From the NCBI RefSeq assembly GCF_023016805.1, contig NZ_JALKCH010000008.1:1-64000 (forward strand): a stretch of DNA of 64,000 bases. Reading direction: 5' to 3'. The DNA is from Ancylobacter crimeensis (GTDB lineage: Bacteria; Pseudomonadota; Alphaproteobacteria; Rhizobiales; Xanthobacteraceae). Made by a program: the position numbers and the translations under genes. The notes under the pieces are model-generated. The model did not search any database and had not been told where the DNA came from. It worked only from the letters and a program-made list of their open reading frames with translations. Within the stretch, counting starts at the first letter, position 1, and each line of letters starts with the position of its first letter. Below are positions 54,560 to 64,000 of the stretch, one piece after another.

Positions 54560-55813
54560 ATGCTGGATCAGGTCCAATCGCCCATTTCGCTGCTTCTGCG
54601 CCAGCGCGCCGAGGGTCACTCCCTGCCGGCCGGCCTCTATATGCGCCCGGACGTGTTCGAGGCCGATCTCGATGTGTTCTTCCGCAAGCACTGGATCTAT
54701 GTCGGGCTGGAATGCGACGTGCCGGAGCCGGGCGACGCCACGGTGATCGACATCGGCAGCTCCAGCCTCATCCTGCTGCGGGACGACGACAGCCAGATCC
54801 GCGTGCTCCACAATGTCTGCCGCCATCGTGGCTCGCGGCTGCTCGATGCCGGCAGCTCGGTGCTGTCCAAGCTGGTCTGCCCGTATCATCAGTGGACCTA
54901 TGAGCTCTCCGGCGAGCTGATCCATGCCCCTCACATGGGCAAGGGCTTCGACCCGACCTGCCACAGCATCCGGCCGGTCCAGTTCCGGTCGATCGGCGGC
55001 CTGATCTATGTCTGCCTGTCCGACAACCCGCCGAAGGACATCGACACGCTGGAGCGCGTCATGGAGGAGCGGCTTGCCCCCTACGACATCCGCAACAGCC
55101 GCATCGCCCACCAGACGGATGTCATCGAGGACGGCAACTGGAAGCTGACCATCGAGAACAACCGCGAATGCTATCACTGTGCCGGCAGCCACCCGGAGCT
55201 GTGCGTTTCCTTCATCGACCTCGATTTCGGCTATGATCCGGAATCACTGGGCGAAGACGATCGCGCGGAAGCCGAGGAGCACCAGCGCCTCTATGCCGAG
55301 CGCACCGCGGCGTGGGAGGCCGAGGGCTACCCGTCGGCGGCGTTCGAGCAGCTCGCCGGCAATGCCACCAATTTCCGCACCCAGCGCCTGATCATCGCCG
55401 GCGCCGGCGAATCGCAGACGCCGGATGCGACCGCCGCCTGCTCGAAGCTGATGGGCGCGATGACGCGCAAGGATCTCGGCGACGTCCATCTGTGGGGCCA
55501 CAATGCGTGGAACCACTTCATGGGCGACCATGCGGTGACGGTCATGGTCATTCCGCTCGCGCCCAACCGTACCCTCGTGCGCACCAAATGGCTGGTGCAC
55601 AAGGATGCGGTGGAGGGCGTCGATTATGACATCGAGAAGCTGACCAGCGTCTGGATCGCGACCACGGACCAGGATTCGCTGCTGGTTGCCCGCTCGCAAC
55701 AGGGCATCGAGGATCCCGCCTATCTGCCGGGGCCGTATTCGCGCTTCACCGAAGGCCAGCTCGACAATTTCGCCACGTGGTATGTGGAACAGATGCGCGC
55801 CCACGGCTACTGA
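54560..55813 (+). CDS. Rieske-type oxygenase alpha subunit, quaternary-ammonium (GbcA/Stc2-like) group
   Basis: A 417-residue non-heme iron oxygenase. The Rieske [2Fe-2S] ligands are C87/H89 (VCRHRG) and C107/H110 (CPYHQW). The mononuclear iron site has H206 and H211 in NRECYHCAGSHPELC and an Asp in TDQDSL. The residue that bridges to the Rieske cluster is Glu203 rather than the Asp of ring-hydroxylating dioxygenases, a trait of glycine-betaine, stachydrine and carnitine oxygenases. It likely demethylates or cleaves a quaternary amine. No reductase gene is adjacent. The divergent LysR gene probably controls it. Confidence 0.88.
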   Translation: MLDQVQSPISLLLRQRAEGHSLPAGLYMRPDVFEADLDVFFRKHWIYVGLECDVPEPGDATVIDIGSSSLILLRDDDSQIRVLHNVCRHRGSRLLDAGSSVLSKLVCPYHQWTYELSGELIHAPHMGKGFDPTCHSIRPVQFRSIGGLIYVCLSDNPPKDIDTLERVMEERLAPYDIRNSRIAHQTDVIEDGNWKLTIENNRECYHCAGSHPELCVSFIDLDFGYDPESLGEDDRAEAEEHQRLYAERTAAWEAEGYPSAAFEQLAGNATNFRTQRLIIAGAGESQTPDATAACSKLMGAMTRKDLGDVHLWGHNAWNHFMGDHAVTVMVIPLAPNRTLVRTKWLVHKDAVEGVDYDIEKLTSVWIATTDQDSLLVARSQQGIEDPAYLPGPYSRFTEGQLDNFATWYVEQMRAHGY

Positions 55814-55853
55814 GACGCCCGACGTCCCCCGACATCTCGGGTTTCGCCCGCGC

Positions 55854-55878
55854 ATCGGCCGCCTTATGGGCGGCCGAT
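55854..55878 (+). terminator. GC-rich hairpin after the Rieske gene
   Basis: ATCGGCCGCC and GGCGGCCGAT form a perfect 10-bp stem with a 5-base loop, 40 bases after the oxygenase stop. The downstream TGCGTTCC is a poor U-tract, so termination may be partial. The rest of 55814-56174 shows no gene-like frame, although its base composition becomes more AT-rich toward the next gene. Confidence 0.55.
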
Positions 55879-56174
55879 TGCGTTCCCGGCGGCGAAAGTG
55901 GAGCCCTCGGCAGGGGCGTATCCCCGGGGCCGAGGAAAACGTTGCCTCACACCACAGTCCGCAGGTTCGCCCGGGCGGGTCATCTGCGTATCGGGATCGG
56001 GGTGATTGTCGCACGGCCTGCGCCAATGCTGGGGAGCATGGCACGCTGCATAAGCTCTGGCACGACAAACGAGGCGTTCAGTCTCTCGATGATTGTCGCG
56101 CAACGAACCGCCAAGGTGAGCGTTGTCTAGCGATGGCAACATGGCACATCGCTCTCTTTTGGAAGGTAGCGTCG

Positions 56175-56609
56175 ATGAAAGTCTTGTCGGTACTAAGGAT
56201 CGGGCTTCTCGCATTGGCAGCGCTCATCGGCACCGTATCGATGGCGAGCGCCGCTGACGGCTCAATCAGCATCCGAATCGTGAAGGCCGGGTTCGTGGTC
56301 GGTGGATCAGCCGGTGACGGCGTGCTGACGTTTCAGGGCCGCAAATATCCGCTCTCGGTCGGAGGGCTGAGCTATGGCTTCACCTTCGGCGCTTCAGAGA
56401 CACGATTTCACGGAACGGTCAGGAATATCCGACGTCCGTCTGACATTGCGGGGGTCTATGCTCAGGGCGGTGCGGGTGCCGCACTCGGCAAGGGTGCGCA
56501 AGTCGTTGTCCTGACAAACCAGAACGGCGCGATTCTGGAGCTGAGCGGCGAGCAAAAGGGCGTCATCGTCAGCCTTGATCTGAGCGGACTGGCCTTGTCG
56601 CTGAAGTGA
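56175..56609 (+). CDS. Small exported protein of unassigned family
   Basis: A 144-residue product with a signal peptide (MKVLSVLRIGLLALAALIGT and on, cleavage near ASA/AD at residue 30). The roughly 114-residue mature part is rich in Gly and alternating hydrophobics (GVLTFQGRKYPLSVGG, TVRNIRRPSDIAGVYAQGGAG, VVVLTNQNGAILELSGEQKG) and probably a beta-barrel or beta-sandwich. It faintly recalls EipA/SYLF-like envelope proteins, but I cannot name the family. ATG 56175 has GGAAGG at good spacing. Codons such as AAA, TTG and CTA are more frequent than in neighbours, hinting at later acquisition. A terminator follows. Confidence 0.75.
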   Translation: MKVLSVLRIGLLALAALIGTVSMASAADGSISIRIVKAGFVVGGSAGDGVLTFQGRKYPLSVGGLSYGFTFGASETRFHGTVRNIRRPSDIAGVYAQGGAGAALGKGAQVVVLTNQNGAILELSGEQKGVIVSLDLSGLALSLK

Positions 56610-56649
56610 GGGTATCGGCACCCTCGATGAACGCCGTCCGAGTCTGCAT

Positions 56650-56686
56650 CAGCCCGACCGACATCGCCAGCCGGTTGGGCTGTTTT
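56650..56686 (+). terminator. Intrinsic terminator of the small exported-protein gene
   Basis: CAGCCCGACCG pairs with CGGTTGGGCTG over 11 positions (one G-U) around an 11-base loop and is followed by TTTT. It lies 40 bases after the stop codon of the gene at 56175. Confidence 0.82.
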
Positions 56687-56795
56687 GAGAGCACGCGGCG
56701 TCAGGACGGGAAAAAGAAAATCAGCGGGGCACCATGTCCCAGCAGCGCCACCGTTTCAGGGTAGTCAATCTCTTAAGATCATCGAGAGATTTGAT

Positions 56796-56871
<76 letters not shown>

Positions 56872-57101
56872 ACCGGGGGTTGCCGGGATGCAGCGGCCCG
56901 AGGGCGCTGCGTCTGGGATCGTCTCCCGGCGGTGCGTCGCGGTGTTTGCCGCGGCGGAGCGTCGTAAACCACATGGAGCCGGAGACTGCAAGGGCCTCCT
57001 GTTCCGAAGGCGGCGGCTGGGGACAACTTTTTGTGCCCGATGCCTTCGCCGTGTGCAGGCGGCGCGGCCCTCAGCCGCGTCGCCCGCCTTTCCTCCAGGC
57101 C

Positions 57102-57503
57102 TCAGCCCTCTTCGTCGTCCTCGATGCCGTCGCCGATCAGATCGGTAACGTCGTCGTCCGAATCCTCGTCCTCTTCGAGGAAGGTGTCGTCGTCATCGCT
57201 GTCGACCTCGTCCTCGATCTCGATGTCGTCTTCGGTGGAAGCCGCCTTGGCCGGGGAGGCGTTGGCTTCCTCGTCGGCATCCTCCAGCGACACGAGTTCG
57301 ATATCGCCGGTTTCCTCGGCCTCGGTGTCGGTGGTTTCGGGCACGACGCGGGCGGTCTCGGGTCGCGCGGACCGCGTTACCGGAAGGGAGATCGGCACGA
57401 TCTGGCCCGTATAAGGCGAGATCACCGGATCCTTGTTCAGGTCGTAGAACTTGCGCCCCGTCACAGGACAGATGCGCTTCGTGCCGAGTTCTGGCTTCGC
57501 CAC
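57102..57503 (-). CDS. TIGR02300 / FYDLN-acid family protein
   Basis: A 133-residue protein. The conserved head AKPELGTKRICPVTGRKFYD continues into LNKDPVISPYTGQIVP, the signature that names the family. The remainder is an Asp/Glu-rich acidic tail (more than half acidic in the last 55 residues), likely disordered. The function is unknown; the CP-x-TGRKFYDLN head looks like a half zinc ribbon. GTG 57503 with GAGG upstream is the family start, and the frame to 57716 is spurious. It is divergent from aroA. Confidence 0.93.
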   Translation of the reverse strand: MAKPELGTKRICPVTGRKFYDLNKDPVISPYTGQIVPISLPVTRSARPETARVVPETTDTEAEETGDIELVSLEDADEEANASPAKAASTEDDIEIEDEVDSDDDDTFLEEDEDSDDDVTDLIGDGIEDDEEG

Positions 57504-57676
57504 GGGTCTGGCCTCGGATGCTGTGGATGAAGGCGGCTCCCATAAGGCGCGGCCGTTGACACTGTCAAGCAGCAATCGCGGCAACCGGGCCAGGGTGGGC
57601 CTCCTGATGCCCGGCATATGGGCGGGCGGGCGGCTCGCGCAAGGGTCCGCATTGTCCGGCACGCATCGCCCCATGA

Positions 57677-59128
<1,452 letters not shown>

Positions 59129-59135
59129 GGCGGTT

Positions 59136-59768
59136 GTGATCATCGCGATCGACGGCCCTGCTGCTTCGGGAAAGGGTACGCTGGCGAGGCGCCTCGCGGC
59201 CCATTACGGCCTGCCGCACCTCGATACCGGGTTGCTCTACCGCGCGGTCGGCCATGCGATGCTGGAGGCGGGGCTTTCGCTCGAGGACGAGGCTGCCGCA
59301 GCGCGGATCGCGGCCCGGATCGACCCCGCGGCCTATGACGAGGAGACGCTGAAGGCGGGTCCCGTCGGTGAGGCGGCCTCGCGGGTCGCCAGCGTACCGG
59401 AGGTGCGCAAGGCATTGCTTTTTTTACAGAAATCTTTCGCGCACCAGCCCGGTGGGGCGGTGCTGGATGGGCGCGACATCGGCACGGTGATCGCCCCGGA
59501 GGCCGATGCCAAGCTCTTCGTGACTGCGTCTGCGCAGGCGCGGGCGGAGCGGCGCTGGCACGAACTTCTCAAGCGCGGCGAACAGCTTGGCCTCGACGAC
59601 GTGCTTGCCGACATCCGCAAGCGAGACGCCCGCGATTCTGGCCGTAGCAGCGCCCCGCTGGTGCAGGCAGCCGATGCGATGCTGCTCGACAATACCGCGC
59701 TCGGGGTCGAGGAAAGCTGGCAGCAGGCGCTCGCGCTCGTCGCCGCGCGGCTGGGAGACAGACGGTGA
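59136..59768 (+). CDS. cmk: Cytidylate kinase
   Basis: A 210-residue (d)CMP kinase. The P-loop IAIDGPAASGKGTLARRLA is at the N-terminus. LDTGLLYRAVG, LDGRDIGTVIAPEADAKLFVTASAQARAERR (in parts) and RDARDSGRSSAPLVQAADA are characteristic. GTG 59136 with GAGG upstream gives the family N-terminus. It sits between aroA and, in most relatives, rpsA. Here its stop overlaps the next gene (GTGA), which is not rpsA. Confidence 0.95.
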   Translation: MIIAIDGPAASGKGTLARRLAAHYGLPHLDTGLLYRAVGHAMLEAGLSLEDEAAAARIAARIDPAAYDEETLKAGPVGEAASRVASVPEVRKALLFLQKSFAHQPGGAVLDGRDIGTVIAPEADAKLFVTASAQARAERRWHELLKRGEQLGLDDVLADIRKRDARDSGRSSAPLVQAADAMLLDNTALGVEESWQQALALVAARLGDRR

Positions 59769-60223
59769 CCAGTCAGTCCGGTGAGGAGGACGATGAGTCC
59801 AGATCACCCGACGGCGACCGGCTGGCGCGCGGCCGTGCCCGGCTGGCCGAGATCACGGGTCGCTCCGGTGCCGAGGTGATGGCCGCGCTCGGCGAGGTGG
59901 CGCCCGATTTCGCGCGCTACATTTTCGAGTTCGGCTATGGCGACATCTACTCCCGCCCCGGCCTCGACCTGCGCACCCGCATGCTCGCGACCGTCGCCGG
60001 GCTGGTGGCGCTCGGTCATGCCAGGCGGGAGCTCGAGGTGCATATCGGCTCGGCGCTGAATGTCGGGGCGTCCCGCGAGGAGGTCGTCGAGGTCATCATG
60101 CAGATGGCGCTCTATGCCGGCTTCCCGGCGGCGCTGGATGCGCTGCTGGTTGCGAAGGAGGTGTTCGCCGCCCGCGATGCCGCCCCTGCTCCCGAGGATG
60201 CCGGCCGAAGCGACGGGACATGA
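59765..60223 (+). CDS. Carboxymuconolactone decarboxylase-family protein
   Basis: A 152-residue protein of the CMD/AhpD-like fold. LDLRTRMLATVAGLVALGHARRELEVHIGSALNVGASREEVVEVIMQMALYAGFPAALDAL (in parts) covers nearly the whole domain. The AhpD CxxC pair is absent, so peroxidase reductant activity is unlikely. Its closest flavour is the decarboxylase-like branch, substrate unknown. GTG 59765 overlaps the cmk stop, and the stop overlaps the cobF start (ATGA), making a translationally coupled trio. Confidence 0.88.
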   Translation: MTSQSGEEDDESRSPDGDRLARGRARLAEITGRSGAEVMAALGEVAPDFARYIFEFGYGDIYSRPGLDLRTRMLATVAGLVALGHARRELEVHIGSALNVGASREEVVEVIMQMALYAGFPAALDALLVAKEVFAARDAAPAPEDAGRSDGT

Positions 60224-61026
60224 CCACACACCGTCGGGTTCTCGTCATCGGCATCGGCATGGGCGAGCCCTCGCAGCTCACCTTCGCGGCCGCCGAGGCG
60301 ATCGGGCGGGCGGATCTGTTCCTGCTGCTCGACAAGAGCGAGGCGGCGGGTGCGCTGGTGGCGGCCCGCGAGGCGCTCATCGCCCGCTTCGGCAAGCCGG
60401 GCCATCGCATCCTGCGCCGCGAGAGCCCGCGCCTTGAGCGCCCGGCTTTTCCCGCCCCCGGCGAGGGCGTGGCGGGGGCAGGGCCCTATCGCGACAGCGT
60501 GGCGCGCTGGCATGGCGCGCGCGCCCGGCTGATGGCGGAGGCGATCGGCGAGCTGCCGCCCGGCGGCACGGCGGCGCTGCTCGTGTGGGGCGACCCGATG
60601 CTCTACGATTCCACCCTGCGCGTGCTCGCCGGGGCTCGGGCGCTGGCCCGAGCACCGGATTTCAAGGTGGAGGTCCTCCCCGGCATCTCGGCGCTGCAGA
60701 TGCTCTGCGCCGCCCATGCCATCCCGCTCAACGGCGTCGGCGAGCCGGTGCTGGTGACCACCGGCCGCAGGATCGCGGAAGCGACGCCGGATGCGCCGGC
60801 CTTCGCCGTGCTGCTTGACGACGGCGCCGGCCTGCGAGCGCTCATGGCGCGTGGCTGGTCGGGCAAGGTGTGGTGGGGGGCGATGCTGGGCACACCGGAC
60901 GAACGGCTGCTGGCGGGACGGCTCAGCGAGGTCGGCGACGCCATCCTCGCCCTTCGCGGCGAGCTGCGGGCACGCAGGGGCTGGGTCATGGATGCCTGGC
61001 TGGGGCGTAACGGGGAGCCGGGCTGA
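60220..61026 (+). CDS. cobF: Precorrin-6A synthase (deacetylating)
   Basis: A 268-residue SAM-dependent methyltransferase of the aerobic cobalamin pathway that methylates C1 of the corrin ring with release of acetate. VLVIGIGMGEPSQLTFAAAEAI starts the tetrapyrrole-methylase fold. LLVWGDPMLYDSTLRVL, VEVLPGISALQMLCAAHAIPLN (in parts) and LLDDGAGLRAL are CobF-specific. No other cob gene lies nearby, so the rest of the pathway must be elsewhere. It is coupled to the CMD-family gene by ATGA. Confidence 0.9.
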   Translation: MTTHRRVLVIGIGMGEPSQLTFAAAEAIGRADLFLLLDKSEAAGALVAAREALIARFGKPGHRILRRESPRLERPAFPAPGEGVAGAGPYRDSVARWHGARARLMAEAIGELPPGGTAALLVWGDPMLYDSTLRVLAGARALARAPDFKVEVLPGISALQMLCAAHAIPLNGVGEPVLVTTGRRIAEATPDAPAFAVLLDDGAGLRALMARGWSGKVWWGAMLGTPDERLLAGRLSEVGDAILALRGELRARRGWVMDAWLGRNGEPG

Positions 61027-61178
61027 CGCCGGCCGCGCGGGCCCGGCTGCCGGCAAACACGGTTCCGGTTGAAGCGTGCGAGAATCCGCCTGGATTACGT
61101 ACTTGTTTAATTTCCTGAGCCGGAAAACCGGATAAAACGCTCAAAGCTCCCGATCCGGGATGGAAAGTACCACCAGCC

Positions 61179-63290
61179 ATGCGCATCCTGTCCTGCATCG
61201 TCCATGAGCATACGCTGTGGATGCTTGCGCTTGTCGTGCCTGTCTGCCTGGTCGGCAGCGCCGTCGCCCTCCAGCTCTATCGGCGGGCGCGCCAGCGCGA
61301 GGGACTTCAGCGCACCGGCTGGGTGTTCCTGGCGGCGGTGGCGGCGGGCTCCTCGGTCTGGTGTACCCATTTCGTCGCCATGCTGGCCTATCAGCCCGAT
61401 CTCGCCACCAGCTTCGACCCGGTCGTCACCCTGCTGTCGCTGATGATCGCGATGGGCGGGGGCGCGCTGGCCTTCACGATGGCTCTTGTCGGCCAGAACC
61501 GGGCCGGCCATCCCGACGGCTGGCTGAGCACTCTGGCCGGCGGGCTTCTGCTCGGCGGCTCGGTCGCGGCCATGCACTATCTCGGCATGGCGGCAATGGA
61601 GATCCGCGGGACGCTGGACTGGTCGTCGTCCTATGTCGTGGCGTCGGTGGCGGTGGCGCTGGCCGGCGGCGCGTTCTGTCTCGCCGCGGAAGCGCGCGGA
61701 CGGCCATGGCTGGCCTTCGCCGCCTTCGCCGCGACCATTCTCGGCCTGCATTTCACCGGCATGGCGGCGCTCACCGTGGTCCCGCTGGATCTGCCGCTCG
61801 GCAATGCGGTGAGCCATGGCGGGCTGGCGGCGGCCGTGGTGCTGGGGGTGTTCATCATCGTCGCGGTGGGGGCGGCGAGCTACATGATCGACACCGACGT
61901 GACCGAGCAGGCGATGGGGGCGCTGCGCCGCATGGCGCTGAGCGACAGCCTCACCGGACTGCCGAACCGGCAGAGCTTCACGGACCGGCTGGAGCTGAAG
62001 GTTCTGCGTCACCTCGACGACGGGCGCGGCTTCGCGGTGGTGATGATCGACCTCGACAGGTTCAAGGCCGTCAACGACGTGCATGGCCACGAGGGCGGGG
62101 ACCGGATGCTCGCTGCCGTGGCGGAGCGGATGCGCGCCGTGCTGCAGCCGGACGAGTTCCTGGCCCGGATCGGGGGCGACGAATTCGCCGCCATCGTTCC
62201 CCACAAGGGCGTCCAGGAGGGTGCGCACGCGGTGGACGGCTTCATCGGCCGGCTGGAGACCACGCTCGCCCTGCCGATCCGCATCAGGGAGTACGACGTG
62301 CTTCCGCATGCGAGCTTCGGGGTGTCGATCTTCCCGCTCGACGGCGACAGCGCGGCGCAGATCCTCGGCAATGCCGACCTCGCCATGTACCGCGCCAAGG
62401 CCGATATGCGCCGGGGCGTGTGCTATTACGAGGCCGAGATGGACGAGGCCGCCCGGCTGCGGCGCGAGCTGATCCTGGAACTGCGCCGCGCGGCGGAACG
62501 CGAGGAGTTCGAGCTGCACTACCAGCTCCAGGCCGAGCTTCCGACCCGGTCCGCGCCAGTCGCGCTGCCACCGCCGGGCGAGGCGCCGGCCGTGGCGGCG
62601 GAGGCCCTCCTCGGCGCCGGAACGAGCACCATCGTCGGCTATGAGGCGCTGCTGCGCTGGCGGCATCCGGTGCGCGGCTACGTCTCCCCGGCGGAGTTCA
62701 TTCCGCTCGCGGAGGAAACCGGCCTGATCCTCCCGATCGGCGCGTGGGTGCTGCGGGCCGCCTGCCGCGAGGCTGCGGCGTGGCGTGGCTCCTACCGGGT
62801 GGCGGTGAACCTGTCCGCGGTGCAGATCGCCCATTGCGACCTGCCGGCGCTGGTGGCGGAGGTGCTGGCGGAAAGCGGGCTTCCCGCGACCCGGCTGGAG
62901 CTGGAGATCACCGAGACCTCGATCATCGAGGACAAGGCCCGCTGCCTTGCGGCGCTGGAAGCGGTGCGGGCGCTGGGGGTGACGATCGCCCTCGACGATT
63001 TCGGCACCGGCTACTCCTCGCTCGACACGCTGCGCTCCTTCCCCTTCCATCGCATCAAGCTCGATCGCACCTTCATGCGCGACATCGCCACCAGCGCCGA
63101 GTCGCGGGCGATCCTGCGCGCGGTGCTGACGCTCGGCCGCAGCCTCGACATCCGCGTGCTGGCGGAGGGGGTGGAGACGATCGAGCAGCTCGCCCTGCTG
63201 GCGGAGGAGGGATGCAGCGAGGTGCAGGGCTTCCTGTTCGGCCGGCCGGAGCGGCAGGTGGAGGCGGCGTGCGGCTGCGCCGCAGCGTAG
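61179..63290 (+). CDS. MHYT-GGDEF-EAL cyclic-di-GMP signalling protein
   Basis: A 703-residue inner-membrane protein. Seven helices form an MHYT sensor (THFVAML, MHYLGM and LHFTGM repeats, proposed copper or gas sensing). A GGDEF domain follows with an intact active site (ARIGGDEFAAI near residue 330), then an EAL domain with YEALLRW at 488-494, LDDFGTGYSS and LAEGVET. A roughly 25-residue Pro/Ala insertion separates HYQLQ from the EAL motif, and the usual QPQ is QLQ. Both synthesis and hydrolysis of c-di-GMP look possible. It starts 152 bases after cobF. Confidence 0.92.
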   Translation: MRILSCIVHEHTLWMLALVVPVCLVGSAVALQLYRRARQREGLQRTGWVFLAAVAAGSSVWCTHFVAMLAYQPDLATSFDPVVTLLSLMIAMGGGALAFTMALVGQNRAGHPDGWLSTLAGGLLLGGSVAAMHYLGMAAMEIRGTLDWSSSYVVASVAVALAGGAFCLAAEARGRPWLAFAAFAATILGLHFTGMAALTVVPLDLPLGNAVSHGGLAAAVVLGVFIIVAVGAASYMIDTDVTEQAMGALRRMALSDSLTGLPNRQSFTDRLELKVLRHLDDGRGFAVVMIDLDRFKAVNDVHGHEGGDRMLAAVAERMRAVLQPDEFLARIGGDEFAAIVPHKGVQEGAHAVDGFIGRLETTLALPIRIREYDVLPHASFGVSIFPLDGDSAAQILGNADLAMYRAKADMRRGVCYYEAEMDEAARLRRELILELRRAAEREEFELHYQLQAELPTRSAPVALPPPGEAPAVAAEALLGAGTSTIVGYEALLRWRHPVRGYVSPAEFIPLAEETGLILPIGAWVLRAACREAAAWRGSYRVAVNLSAVQIAHCDLPALVAEVLAESGLPATRLELEITETSIIEDKARCLAALEAVRALGVTIALDDFGTGYSSLDTLRSFPFHRIKLDRTFMRDIATSAESRAILRAVLTLGRSLDIRVLAEGVETIEQLALLAEEGCSEVQGFLFGRPERQVEAACGCAAA

Positions 63291-63766
63291 CCCGAAGACC
63301 CGGCGGATCGGGGTTCCGGCCGCATCCGCCTTGCCTTTCGGCTCCCCTTGCGCTATGGCAACGCCCGTCCGGGCACCTATATGTGAGGAGCTGTCGGGGT
63401 GGGCCGGGGCTGCGTTGAACGCGGCTTCGTCATGGAGGACAAGCCCGCCGCGCCGTCGACCTCGGTCGTCCGTTCCCTGTTTTCACGGCCTCGCGAGGCC
63501 GCCGCGTTCCGTACATCGTTCCGCTCGAAGCGTCGTCGGCCCCGTGTCGCGCGGCGTTCGTTCCGCCTCTTCCGGGGCGCGGGGAGCGGGCCGGACGCCG
63601 GGTTCGCGGCCGCCGCCTTCAAGATCATCCTCTCCGCCGCGGCATCGCGCCGGGCCAGCGGGTTCGCCCCGCAGGCTGCACCGGGACCGCCAGACCCGGT
63701 GCCCGTGGCGGAAACGGGGATGCCTTCAACAAGAACCGGCGCAATCCGACTGGCTCAGGAGCTTCA
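63291..63766. other. Upstream region of rpsA
   Basis: 476 bases without a convincing gene. Translations from ATG 63432 and others are Arg/Ala-rich and not protein-like. It contains a possible promoter at 63331-63359 and a long GC-rich leader. Confidence 0.55.
63331..63359 (+). promoter_or_regulatory. Possible sigma-70 promoter for rpsA
   Basis: TTGCCT and TATGGC are separated by 17 bases, with weak match at the -10. It would give a leader of about 400 bases. Since rpsA has been separated from cmk, its own promoter is needed, but this assignment is tentative. Confidence 0.3.
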
Positions 63767-64000
63767 ATGTCGTTCACTCAAACCGCCTCCCCGTCGCGTG
63801 ATGACTTCGCTGCCATGCTCGAGGAGAGCTTCGGCCAGTCCGAGCTCGCCGAAGGCACCGTCGTCAAAGGCACCGTCGTCGCCATCGAGAAGGACCTTGC
63901 CATCATCGACATCGGTCTGAAGACCGAAGGTCGCGTGGCGTTGCGCGAGTTCGCCGGCCCCGGCCGCGACAGCCAGATCCAGGTCGGCGACGAGGTCGAG
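63767..64000 (+). CDS. rpsA: 30S ribosomal protein S1 (5' part)
   Basis: The first 78 codons of S1, running off the window. After a short lead (MSFTQTASPSRDDFAAMLEE) the first S1/OB domain begins with EGTVVKGTVVAIEKDLAIIDIGLKTEG (in parts) and LREFAGPG. S1 helps load structured mRNAs onto ribosomes. AGGAG lies 5 bases before ATG 63767. The gap of about 4 kb from cmk is unusual. Confidence 0.97.
   Translation, partial: MSFTQTASPSRDDFAAMLEESFGQSELAEGTVVKGTVVAIEKDLAIIDIGLKTEGRVALREFAGPGRDSQIQVGDEVE

Noticed and set aside
63399-63920. 173-codon frame overlapping the rpsA start
   Set aside because: Its translation is Arg/Ser/Pro-rich and overlaps the unmistakable S1 N-terminus in another frame.

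Overview
The window is GC-rich bacterial chromosome from an alphaproteobacterium of the order Hyphomicrobiales (Rhizobiales). Supporting markers are a FYDLN-acid (TIGR02300) protein, a TIGR02302 membrane protein, an alphaproteobacterial-type EPSP synthase, the metX-metW pair and a perfect CtrA box. Several neighbourhoods (lysA-lptM, ftsK-lolA-xthA, proA-nadD-rsfS-rlmH-envC-ctpA, tRNA-Ala/FYDLN/aroA-cmk-rpsA) are familiar from this order. Placement in Xanthobacteraceae (Ancylobacter/Starkeya/Xanthobacter relatives) is only a guess from protein flavour. Most of the content is core, and I see no prophage, insertion sequence, CRISPR array or defence island.

Layout. 1-5.8 kb: the end of a probable etfA, hbdA, an exported amidase, an EamA exporter, a gene-free kilobase with a 14-bp tandem repeat, and chaC. 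5.9-9.3 kb: ydcF, ftsX, ftsE and divergent hpt. 9.6-20.6 kb: a long minus-strand block with TIGR02302, lysA, lptM, xthA, a LolA-like carrier, ftsK and an aminotransferase. 20.9-22.8 kb: glnK-amtB behind a likely sigma-54 promoter. 23-30 kb: tesB, a UbiH-type hydroxylase, a parS-like palindrome, trm112, a GntR regulator, a glutamine-amidotransferase hydrolase, a prolyl-tRNA editing protein, a CnoX-like thioredoxin and a LON-domain protein. 30-35.3 kb: a translationally coupled tetR / membrane-fusion / RND efflux operon with palindromic operators. 35.5-42.7 kb: rppH, an apparently truncated deacetylase remnant, ctpA, envC (with the CtrA box), rlmH, rsfS, nadD and proA. 43.1-49.1 kb: yihY with an apparent AUU start, tspO, a small HIG1-like protein, a DUF2125 protein, then the aromatic/histidine set tyrC-hisC-chorismate mutase. 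49.3-53.5 kb: metX-metW, then a lipoprotein hydrolase coupled to an Lnb-like DUF4105 protein. 53.5-56.7 kb: a LysR regulator divergent from an orphan Rieske oxygenase of the quaternary-ammonium type, then an exported protein of AT-richer codon use. 56.8-64 kb: tRNA-Ala(GGC), the FYDLN protein, aroA, cmk, and three genes (CMD family, cobF, MHYT-GGDEF-EAL) placed between cmk and rpsA, which runs off the end.

Shared themes are cell division and envelope growth (ftsEX, ftsK, envC, ctpA, lptM, LolA, TIGR02302), nitrogen sensing (glnK-amtB), amino-acid synthesis (lysA, proA, tyrC-hisC-CM, metXW, aroA) and translation or RNA care (rsfS, rlmH, rppH, prolyl-tRNA editing, trm112, rpsA). The best leads for something new are regulatory or architectural: the CtrA box before envC, the AUU start of yihY, the parS-like palindrome, the lipoprotein hydrolase/Lnb-like pair, the orphan Rieske enzyme with its LysR dyad, and the genes inserted between cmk and rpsA. 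I do not see a wholly unprecedented multi-gene system.
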